Source: Chloroflexota bacterium
Lineage (GTDB): Bacteria; Chloroflexota; Ktedonobacteria; Ktedonobacterales; Ktedonobacteraceae
Length of the DNA stretch: 16,325 bases
Direction of reading: 5' to 3'
Assembly: GCA_902810755.1 (NCBI GenBank)
Contig: CADDYT010000146.1
Location: 1-16,325 of the forward strand
Below, piece after piece: positions 1 through 6,265 of this stretch. A program made the position numbers and the translations under genes. How positions within the stretch are numbered: the first letter of the stretch is position 1; each line of letters starts with the position of its first letter. A model generated the notes under the pieces. The model was not told where the DNA came from, did not search any database, and saw nothing but the letters and a program-made list of their open reading frames with translations.

Positions 1-1
1 C

Positions 2-175
2 GGCGGCCAGCCCCCCGTCCCCGTCACACCCACTCCCACCGTCGGCACTACTCCAACACCGACGCCCAACCCCTCGCCGACGCCGACCGATACGCCGACG
101 CCTGCACCGACCAGTACGCCGACGCCCGCGCCGCCGACGCCAACACCCACCCCGGCTACAACACCCACGCCATAA
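2..175 (+). CDS. C-terminal end of a Pro/Thr-rich protein (5' partial)
   Basis: The reading frame enters at base 2 and runs 57 codons to a TAA at 173-175; the start lies outside the window. Almost every residue is Pro, Thr, Ser or Ala, in PTPTP-like runs that begin after GGQPPVPV. Such segments are typical flexible linkers or cell-wall-spanning stalks of secreted or membrane-attached bacterial proteins. The next gene contains a short linker of the same style (PTPTTASPSPSPSP), so the two neighbours may be related surface proteins, but this is inference. The other two plus-strand frames are also open here because of the repetitive composition. I prefer this one because its amino-acid pattern is a known linker type and it ends in a clear stop before a promoter. 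No catalytic domain is visible, so the function cannot be assigned. Confidence 0.6.
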   Translation, partial: GGQPPVPVTPTPTVGTTPTPTPNPSPTPTDTPTPAPTSTPTPAPPTPTPTPATTPTP

Positions 176-220
176 TACCGTCAGTACCCGTCAGGTGCAT
201 ATTTATGATACTTTTGTATC

Positions 221-249
221 TTGCCCTTCCTTGCCCTGCAAGAGATAAT
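221..249 (+). promoter_or_regulatory. Predicted sigma70-type promoter of the propeller gene
   Basis: TTGCCC at 221-226 and GATAAT at 244-249 are separated by 17 bases and match the bacterial -35/-10 consensus at 4/6 and 5/6. Transcription would start near 256, giving a leader of about 30 bases with a TAAGGAG ribosome binding site (268-274) before the ATG at 288. A short inverted repeat (GATAC-TTTT-GTATC, 207-220) lies just upstream. Predicted by eye only. Confidence 0.45.
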
Positions 250-287
250 AAAGACTCATCAGTAGTTTAAGGAGTCAGTATCTACCT

Positions 288-2969
288 ATGCACACACGTC
301 TCACCGGCGGCTTGATAGTGCGTATTGCTCTTGCCTTTTTCTCCGTGCTTGCCAGTTTTTTGCTGGCGTGGACGGTTGTGAGCAATCATCTTTTCCCGGC
401 CCATGCCTCTTCGCAGGCCCCGATACGCGAAATTTTTGCGCGGCCCGATCCCTGGGGGATTGCCTTCGATAAAAACAGTCACGTCTGGCTGGCGCAGCCC
501 GAATGCGATCCCAGCCCGTTGTGCAGCAGGGCTGTACAGGGTGTCATCAGCGAATACAGCGACCCGGCTTTTGCCTGGTTGAACGATTATACGGAACCAG
601 CAGGCTATTCCAGCCCCGTCTTTCTCGCCATTGATGGCAGCGGCAATATCTGGTTCACCGAACCCATGACCGCCGCCATCGGCGAACTGATTCCTGACCA
701 GGCAAACCCGGCCAGCTCCACCTGGAACCAGTGGCAGACGCCTTCCGGTGGCGCGCCTTTCGACCTCGCCTTCGACTCCAGCGGCAAGCTCTGGTTTACA
801 GAGGTCAACACAGGTAAAATCGGGGAATTTGATCCGGCCAGCCAGCAATTCATCGCGGAAACGCCTGTGCCGACCGCGAATAGCCTTCCCTATGGAATCA
901 GCGGCCCCGACCCGAATAGCGGCTCGATGTGGTTTACCGAAAATAGCAACGCCACCCCGCAGATCGGTAGCTTCTTCCCGCCGTCTTCCGGCCCTCTCAG
1001 TACAAGCGCGATCAAAGAATATAAGACCAATTCTGGCAGTAGCGCCGCCACACCCCACCTCATCACCTTCGATGGCAGGGGCGATATCTGGTGGACGGAA
1101 GGCACCGACGGGGAGATCGGTCGCCTGGTCATTAGTAAAGCTGCGAGCGGCACAGATAATGGGGTGACGGAATATAAAGACCCCGGCTGCGTCAACACAA
1201 GCGGCGCGTCTATCCCCTGCCAGTTTGGTATCCATACCTCCGGCATCGCCGTTGACAGCAGCGGCACCGTCTGGTTTGATGATTCCCAGAACGCGCAGAT
1301 TGGTTCCTTCGTCCCCTCCACATCTACCTTCACGCTCTATGCCACGCCGACTGCGAACAGTCATCCCCATGATGGCCTCGCCATCGACAGCAACAACAAT
1401 GTCTGGTTCGCCGAAGAGTTCGCTGACCAGCTGGGTGAAGTGCTGAGCGGCAGTTCCGGCAATGCAACGCCAACGCCCACAACGGCCAGCCCGTCACCGT
1501 CGCCATCGCCTGTCTCTTCGACTGCTGGCCCCGTGGCGAAGACCTGGTATTTCGCGGAAGGCCGCGTTGGCTCCGGCTTCCAGGAATATCTCACCATCGA
1601 TAACCCTGACCCGGCCAACACCTGCAAGGTCAACATTCAGTATCTCTATGTCAGAGACGGCTCCAGTTTATCGCTCTCGAAAACGGTGACGGTGACGGTG
1701 AACGCGAGCCAGCGTATCAGCGAAGCGGTCAACAGCGACCTCGGTATCGCGCAGTCGGCCACGCCTGCCGCCAGCGATGCCGCCATTGTCAGCGTCAACA
1801 GCGCGCTCACTCCTGACTGCCAGGGCGTGGTGGCCGAACGCCCGCTCTACATGTACAACTATCACAGTATCAGCAGCGGCTCCGATGTGCCAGGGGAGAC
1901 GACCCTGAACAGAACTTTCTATTTCCCCGATGTGCCGACGGGTAGTGGCTACACCTCGTATCTCACCATCCTCAACCCCGGCAGCGTCGCGGCCAACGTC
2001 ACCGCCACTTACTATGCCTCCGGTCGCCAGGTTTTACAGCAGAAGCTTGTAGTACCGCCAGACTCTCGCGGCACCATCTCGCCCAACGGGCAGAACCTGC
2101 TTGCGCATGTTGGCGCGGTCGTCACCTCAGACCAGCCGGTCGCTGTGGAGCGGCCCGACTACTTCAGTAACATCAATGGGGGCAAAGCCGGAACCATTTC
2201 CGGGGCCGCCGACATCGTGGGCGCTCCCTCTGCCGCCAGCGACTGGCTGTTCGCGGAAGGCTTCACGGGCAACAGTAACCAGCCCTACTACCAGGAAAAT
2301 CTGATCATCGCGAACTTTGACCCGACCGCGACCGCCTCGGTCAGCGTCAAACTGGAATTTGCCAACGGCACCAGCCAGACAACTTCTCTCATCGTCACTG
2401 CTCTGAGCCAGACGATCTGGAATGTGAATCAGGGCATAACCAGTTCTACGGCCACGCCGGAAGTCTCCGCCGATATCTCTGCCACCGGCGCTCCCATTGT
2501 CGTCGAACGCGAAATGTTCTTCCAGTATCATCACACTGTCAACAATATCACCACCATCGCCCGGGGAGGCAACGAAATACTCGGCCAGCCCGGCCCGGCC
2601 AGCAAATATGCCTATAGTTTCTCAGAAGGCTACACCGCTACCGGCTACAACGAATGGCTCACCGTCCAGAATCCGACTGCCAGCGCGGAAACCATCAACG
2701 TGACGCTGTTCAACACCACCGGCAAGGTCTACACCTTCTCCATCCAGATAGGCGCCACCACGCGCTCAACGGTCGACCTGACCGCCATCGTCGCCGCGCA
2801 CATGGTCTCCTGCCGCTGCAAATATGACGACCAGGTCTCTATGACCGTCCAATCAACCAACAACGCCCCCTTTGTTGCCGAACGCCCGCAATACTGGAAT
2901 ACCAGCGGCACCGGCACCAGCGCCCCCACCCAGGGCGGCACCGACATTATCGGCTATACAGGGGGGTGA
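288..2969 (+). CDS. Secreted Vgb-like beta-propeller protein with four C-terminal FAEG/ERP repeats
   Basis: The protein has 893 residues. Residues 1-41 form a signal peptide: basic start, hydrophobic core 11-32, likely cleavage after AHA. Residues 50-386 hold seven repeats of the pattern G-(I/L)-A-x-D-x-x-G-x-(I/V)-W-F-T-E...IG, for example at 112-135, 156-181 and 361-385. This is the signature of virginiamycin B lyase/streptogramin lyase-like propellers. A Ser/Pro/Thr linker (393-412) leads to four repeats of about 100 residues. Each opens with an aromatic FAEG-like motif (422-425, 546-549, 655-658, 778-781) followed by a (Y/W)LT(I/V)xNP-like strand, and closes with (A/V)ER(P/E) (516-519, 620-623, 739-742, 864-867). 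These resemble the repeats Pfam calls DUF5719, a name recalled rather than searched. No C-terminal anchor is visible, so the product is probably released or wall-associated. Lyase activity is doubtful, since such propellers often only bind ligands. The ATG has TAAGGAG 13 bases upstream. Confidence 0.85.
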   Translation: MHTRLTGGLIVRIALAFFSVLASFLLAWTVVSNHLFPAHASSQAPIREIFARPDPWGIAFDKNSHVWLAQPECDPSPLCSRAVQGVISEYSDPAFAWLNDYTEPAGYSSPVFLAIDGSGNIWFTEPMTAAIGELIPDQANPASSTWNQWQTPSGGAPFDLAFDSSGKLWFTEVNTGKIGEFDPASQQFIAETPVPTANSLPYGISGPDPNSGSMWFTENSNATPQIGSFFPPSSGPLSTSAIKEYKTNSGSSAATPHLITFDGRGDIWWTEGTDGEIGRLVISKAASGTDNGVTEYKDPGCVNTSGASIPCQFGIHTSGIAVDSSGTVWFDDSQNAQIGSFVPSTSTFTLYATPTANSHPHDGLAIDSNNNVWFAEEFADQLGEVLSGSSGNATPTPTTASPSPSPSPVSSTAGPVAKTWYFAEGRVGSGFQEYLTIDNPDPANTCKVNIQYLYVRDGSSLSLSKTVTVTVNASQRISEAVNSDLGIAQSATPAASDAAIVSVNSALTPDCQGVVAERPLYMYNYHSISSGSDVPGETTLNRTFYFPDVPTGSGYTSYLTILNPGSVAANVTATYYASGRQVLQQKLVVPPDSRGTISPNGQNLLAHVGAVVTSDQPVAVERPDYFSNINGGKAGTISGAADIVGAPSAASDWLFAEGFTGNSNQPYYQENLIIANFDPTATASVSVKLEFANGTSQTTSLIVTALSQTIWNVNQGITSSTATPEVSADISATGAPIVVEREMFFQYHHTVNNITTIARGGNEILGQPGPASKYAYSFSEGYTATGYNEWLTVQNPTASAETINVTLFNTTGKVYTFSIQIGATTRSTVDLTAIVAAHMVSCRCKYDDQVSMTVQSTNNAPFVAERPQYWNTSGTGTSAPTQGGTDIIGYTGG

Positions 2970-3076
2970 TGAAGCATAGGTAGTAGATTAAGATCCATCG
3001 TTGGGCAGTCGAGGCAGGCCAGCCGCAAGGGGTGGCAAATATCAAATCGAGGGTTCATTGTCGGGCAGCCGCCGCA

Positions 3077-3134
3077 GGCCCGCGGTTCACCGGCCACCCC
3101 ACCGTGCCATCGGCCCGCGGTTCACCGGCCACCC
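3077..3134. repeat. Pair of identical 23-bp direct repeats
   Basis: Positions 3077-3099 and 3112-3134 are identical over 23 bases (beginning GGCCCGCGGTTCACC), with start points 35 bases apart. The second copy runs directly into the hairpin at 3127-3147, so its last 8 bases are the left arm of that hairpin. In the first copy the right arm is absent. The duplication probably arose within the repeat block. Confidence 0.85.
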
Positions 3135-3147
3135 GCAAGGGGTGGCC
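3127..3147. repeat. Short hairpin: GGCCACCC / GCAAG loop / GGGTGGCC
   Basis: Two perfect 8-base arms (3127-3134 and 3140-3147) enclose the loop GCAAG. This is the basic unit of the repeat family. The same unit forms the core of the longer hairpin at 14176-14212, and degenerate versions occur at 3017-3037 and 16215-16235. It is followed at once by CTACTATA. Confidence 0.9.
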
Positions 3148-3209
3148 CTACTATATACGGCGTTCACCAGATGCGCGAGCATAGGGAATGGGGCGTATAT
3201 AGTAGGGCC
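3144..3209. repeat. 16-bp perfect inverted repeat with 34-bp spacer
   Basis: The arms 3144-3159 (GGCCCTACTATATACG) and 3194-3209 are exact reverse complements. The left arm overlaps the right arm of the small hairpin at 3127-3147, so the two foldings would compete. The half-site GCCCTACTATA recurs at 16233-16243. Confidence 0.9.
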
Positions 3210-3217
3210 ATCCCCAT

Positions 3218-3296
3218 AGGCGTTAACTTAAGGCCGCCGCAGGCCACCCCTGGCGGGTGGCCTGCCTGGCGCTGGCACGGGCTTAAGTTACCGCCT
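3218..3296. repeat. Long inverted repeat enclosing a GGCCACCC hairpin
   Basis: The outer arms 3218-3233 and 3281-3296 pair at 14 of 16 positions (AGGCGTTAACTTAAGG against GCTTAAGTTACCGCCT). Inside lies a perfect hairpin at 3242-3262. The left arm belongs to a 32-base segment (3205-3236) that recurs at 16280-16311 with 4 differences. This defines a second conserved module of the repeat family. Confidence 0.8.
3242..3262. repeat. Hairpin unit with CTGGC loop, copy 1
   Basis: The arms GGCCACCC (3242-3249) and GGGTGGCC (3255-3262) are the same as in the 3127 unit, but the loop is CTGGC instead of GCAAG. Stem conserved and loop changed suggests that the paired structure matters. Confidence 0.88.
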
Positions 3297-3301
3297 AAGA
3301 G

Positions 3302-3322
3302 GGCCACCCCTGGCGGGTGGCC
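3302..3322. repeat. Hairpin unit with CTGGC loop, copy 2
   Basis: This is an identical copy of the 3242-3262 hairpin, 60 bases further on. Being the unit closest to the 3' end of the minus-strand pseudokinase gene, it could weakly slow or end that transcript. No run of T follows on either strand. Confidence 0.88.
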
Positions 3323-3446
3323 TGAAAATCGGTGGCCTGTAAACTGCTAACCTGTGAACCGGTGACCGGTGGCGGTGCTTGGCCTGCGGCGGCAGGTAGC
3401 CTGCGGCGGGCCGGTGGCCTGGGATCAGGTAGCCTGTGTTAATGTT

Positions 3447-5912
3447 TCAAGCCTTTCTGATGTCCAGCGTTGCCAGGTACTGGGCTTCGCTGTACGCCTG
3501 GGTGGCTCCGGCAGAGCCAGGGATGGGCAGCGGGCTTTCGTTGGGCGGGATGGTGCGGCCCGTGTAGGCATAGGTGGAAGCCTGCTGTAACTGGAACGCG
3601 AGTTTGAGCATGGCGGGCGAAGGCGGCGTGGCAGACATCGCAGGGGTCGGTTGCCCGAGCATGTGCAACAGCTGGATATCGTCCTGGCGCATGCTCTGTA
3701 CCCAGCCGCGCAGGTCTGTGATGGCGTTCTGGATGTTTTGCGCGTGCTGGCGTATTGCCGCGTCGTGGCTGGTCGCGTAAATCTTGCTCGCCTGTTGCGC
3801 GATCGCGTCCAGGTAGCCGCTTTGAGCGGGTGAGGAAAGCAGGCCGACAGGCGCGGACAACAGGCCGGGATCCTTCGCGGGCAGGTCGCCGCTCGTCGAG
3901 GCGTACTTTGAGCCGTCGATCAACTGGATGATGCGAATGGCCTGTCGCCAGACAAGCCCATAGTCGCGCGAACCCTGGAGCGTATCGACAATGCTACCGG
4001 TTTTGTCATTGATCGAGTTGAGCGTATCCAGCATGCTGGCGACGATGCCTTCGTTGCCGGGGAAGCCGGAGAGGCGATAGAGCAGATTCTTGATGTATGG
4101 CAGCGAGACCTGTTCAAACCGGCCCTCGTAGATGATGGCCCCCGCAGGCGCTTGCAGCGAGGAGCCGATGTTTTCAAGCGTGATAGCAAATCCCTGAGCA
4201 ATGGAGACCAGATTGGTATGGCTGCTGTCACCGCCATAGACCTGGTTAATGGAGCCGTTTGTGAATGACAGGCGACCGAGAGAGCGGATCTGGCCGTTTT
4301 GCAGTTCAAGCCATGCGGCATACATCTGTCCCTGTACCGGGTCGGGCAGGCCCTGCAATTGTATATGCAGGCTATCATCGTGACCGAGGGCGTCGTCCTG
4401 GAAGAAGACATGGCCGACCAGCGCATGGGCTACCGCCGGCTGCGAGCTGCCGCCGGGATGAGCTATCATGACAATGCCGAGAATGATTCCCAGAATGAGC
4501 AACAGGGTGGCCGAAACCAGGTAGAAGGGGCGCATACTGCGCTGCCGGGCGGCATGCAGTGAAGGGGCAGCAGGCGGAAAGGCGGGCGGTGGCAGCGGCA
4601 GAGGCGCGGAGACGACGGTCGGCGCAGGAGGTCGCCTCTCTGACATGGGAAACGAGAGACGCTGCGTGTCGGCGGCAGGCGCGTTCCACTGCGGGATAGG
4701 CCCCGTTTTTGGTTCAATGCGCGGGCTAAGCGGGGGAGAAGCCAGCGGCCCGCTCGGCGCTGATGCCGGTTTCACTGTCGGCAGCGGCGCCGAAACCCGG
4801 CTGCCTGCCTCTGCCGCACCGTTATTTCCCGCCGGTCTAGCGCCGGTCGTGGTGGCACTGGTGGAGAGCGTCGGGAACGAGGTGGAAGGAGTGAGGGTTG
4901 AGAAGGTACCGGGAACAGGAGCATTGACCGGCACTCCCAGGATAGAGCTTACCCCCAGAGGACGGCTATTCGCGCGCTCGCTCCCCAGATTGTCCGTGCG
5001 CCGCGCGTGTTCCATCGCCAGCGCGCGCTGAAAATCCTCTTTGCGCCCTTCCCCGGCTGGCGGGCAGGCATCGGTGATGGCGGCAGCTAAAAGCGAGGCG
5101 GTGGGATAGCGTGTGGCCGGGTCTTTTGCCAGCGCCCGCACGATGACTTCAGAGAGCGGGGTCGGCACACTGGCATTGATCAGCGCCGGGGGAGTTGGCA
5201 GGATGTTGATATGTTGCATCATGACGGCGACGGGACTCTCGCCCCGGAACGGCACAACGCCGGTGCAGAGTTCGTAGAGAATGACGCCCAGCGCGTACAC
5301 ATCGCTCTGCGCAATGGCCGGGTGGCCTTTTGCCTGCTCCGGCGAGAGATAGAATGGCGTGGCCGGGGCAGGCGCATGCTCGCCGAACAGTTTGCCGTTG
5401 GCGAAATCCGAGAGCATGGGCGTTTCGACGCTAAATTGCGCGCTCCCCTGCTGCTTGAGGAGAATATTGGCCGGGGTGATATTGCCATGAATGACCCCAT
5501 TCTGGTGCAGGTAATCGACCGCCGCACCCAGACTTGAGAAGAGCGTAGCGATATCCTCAATGGCCGGAAAATTATCGTCGTGCGCCCTGTGGCGGATATA
5601 CTCGGCCAGCGTTTGCCCTTCAACATAGTCCATAACCAGATAAGCGGTGGCCGCGCCTGACTCCGCCGGTCGGGTGATACCGGCTTCACGAATCTGCACA
5701 AGGTTCGGGTGCTGTAAAGTAGCGATGGCCTGCCCCTCTTGAGAGAAGCGCGTCATAAAGTTGGGGTCAGATTGCAGATCGGGGTGAATGAGTTTGATGG
5801 CAATATCGCGCCGCAATTGCAGATCAAATCCCTTCCAGACCTCGCCCACGCTCCCGCGCCCCAGTTGTTTCTGCAATTCGTATTTGCCGATACGTTCTGG
5901 CGTTGTACTCAT
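3447..5912 (-). CDS. Predicted Hanks-type pseudokinase with one TM helix and an anti-sigma-K-like outer domain
   Basis: The protein has 821 residues. Residues 10-280 have a Ser/Thr kinase fold: glycine loop GRGSVGEV (18-25), VAIK-type lysine K40, helix-C Glu E59, SPEQ (190-193) and D204 of SDVYALG. The catalytic HRDxKxxN reads HGNITPAN (142-149), so the catalytic Asp is Asn and the loop Lys is Thr; DFG reads DFA (169-171). Phosphotransfer is therefore unlikely, although the ATP-site K40, N149 and D169 remain. A Pro/Ser/Thr-rich linker spans about 315-455 and a TM helix 463-483. Residues 494-600 contain a GLPDPVQGQMYAAWLEL-like segment resembling the extracellular domain of RskA-type anti-sigma factors. 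An alpha-helical tail of unknown function follows. AAGGAAG lies about 10 bases before the ATG. The gene is divergent from the nuclease operon and may regulate or scaffold a partner such as the kinase at 8282. Confidence 0.85.
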   Translation of the reverse strand: MSTTPERIGKYELQKQLGRGSVGEVWKGFDLQLRRDIAIKLIHPDLQSDPNFMTRFSQEGQAIATLQHPNLVQIREAGITRPAESGAATAYLVMDYVEGQTLAEYIRHRAHDDNFPAIEDIATLFSSLGAAVDYLHQNGVIHGNITPANILLKQQGSAQFSVETPMLSDFANGKLFGEHAPAPATPFYLSPEQAKGHPAIAQSDVYALGVILYELCTGVVPFRGESPVAVMMQHINILPTPPALINASVPTPLSEVIVRALAKDPATRYPTASLLAAAITDACPPAGEGRKEDFQRALAMEHARRTDNLGSERANSRPLGVSSILGVPVNAPVPGTFSTLTPSTSFPTLSTSATTTGARPAGNNGAAEAGSRVSAPLPTVKPASAPSGPLASPPLSPRIEPKTGPIPQWNAPAADTQRLSFPMSERRPPAPTVVSAPLPLPPPAFPPAAPSLHAARQRSMRPFYLVSATLLLILGIILGIVMIAHPGGSSQPAVAHALVGHVFFQDDALGHDDSLHIQLQGLPDPVQGQMYAAWLELQNGQIRSLGRLSFTNGSINQVYGGDSSHTNLVSIAQGFAITLENIGSSLQAPAGAIIYEGRFEQVSLPYIKNLLYRLSGFPGNEGIVASMLDTLNSINDKTGSIVDTLQGSRDYGLVWRQAIRIIQLIDGSKYASTSGDLPAKDPGLLSAPVGLLSSPAQSGYLDAIAQQASKIYATSHDAAIRQHAQNIQNAITDLRGWVQSMRQDDIQLLHMLGQPTPAMSATPPSPAMLKLAFQLQQASTYAYTGRTIPPNESPLPIPGSAGATQAYSEAQYLATLDIRKA

Positions 5913-5970
5913 GCTTCGCCTACTTCCTTAGAAAATAACAACAGTATCGGGTGTACAGGAACACAAGAAT

Positions 5971-5999
5971 ACGATACCAGATTTTCCCTTGCTTCTCAA
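5971..5999 (-). promoter_or_regulatory. Predicted promoter of the pseudokinase gene
   Basis: Read on the minus strand, TTGAGA (5994-5999) and TATCGT (5971-5976) are separated by 17 bases, matching the consensus at 4/6 each. The leader to the ATG at 5912 would be about 50 bases. Eye prediction only. Confidence 0.35.
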
Positions 6000-6165
6000 A
6001 CGAATAGGATAATCGGGTATTAACCTGCCTCACCGGTTGGGCAGGCAGGATGTTTCCCTGCCGTTCGTTGTACGCGATCACGTTTCATCACATAGCTACA
6101 CTTGCCTGTCCGCTTGCTCTGCTTATTATAGCAGAAAAAAGCTCGCACTGGAACATTTTTTCCTG

Positions 6166-6171
6166 TATAAT
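6166..6171 (+). promoter_or_regulatory. Candidate -10 box (TATAAT) of the nuclease-kinase operon
   Basis: A perfect TATAAT lies in AT-rich sequence about 95 bases upstream of the favoured GTG start at 6266. The -35 position has no good TTGACA match, so either an activator is needed or this is not the true promoter. Confidence 0.35.
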
Positions 6172-6265
6172 GGTGAAGATAATACTATGTGGCTTCGGAT
6201 ATGTTATGCTCGCTGGCGTTTTTCCGGCATGACATGTTCGGGACTGAGTGAAACGAGGTGATAGT

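Larger units (their letters stand above)
2970..3446. repeat. Gene-free composite palindromic repeat block between convergent genes
   Basis: This 477-bp gap lies between the 3' ends of two convergent genes. It consists of short hairpins with GGCCACCC/GGGTGGCC arms, longer inverted repeats around them, and direct repeats. At 3001-3020 and 3061-3080 the same 20-base segment recurs with about 4 mismatches. A degenerate hairpin lies at 3017-3037. An 11-base direct repeat (CAGGTAGCCTG) occurs at 3393-3403 and 3426-3436. I see no convincing coding region or U-tract terminator. Related sequence recurs at 14176-14212 and 16205-16325. Confidence 0.85.
5913..6265. other. Divergent intergenic region between pseudokinase and nuclease genes
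   Basis: No gene is supported in these 353 bases; the short open frames have no ribosome binding sites or family features. The region holds a candidate minus-strand promoter (5971-5999) and a candidate plus-strand -10 box (6166-6171). It also holds an inverted repeat CCTGCC/GGCAGG with a 10-base loop (6024-6045) and a small CTGCT-TATTAT-AGCAG hairpin near 6119-6134. No repeat-family unit is present, in contrast to the 3'-end gaps. Confidence 0.7.

Noticed and set aside
282..1370. Long minus-strand open frame (362 codons) opposite the propeller gene
   Set aside because: It is antisense to a clearly conserved protein, rich in Arg/Gly/Ala with no family character, and has no ribosome site. High GC makes such shadows common.
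3127..3322. Integron attC sites or Rho-independent terminators
   Set aside because: No integrase or cassette genes and no attC core sites. The hairpins lack the U-tract of intrinsic terminators, so they are listed as repeats.
2994..3330. CRISPR array
   Set aside because: The repeats have unequal spacing, are palindromic throughout and share no unique spacers; no cas genes are present.
6024..6045. CCTGCC/GGCAGG inverted repeat as an operator of the pseudokinase
   Set aside because: Short arms of low-complexity composition upstream of the predicted promoter; such pairs are expected by chance in this GC range.
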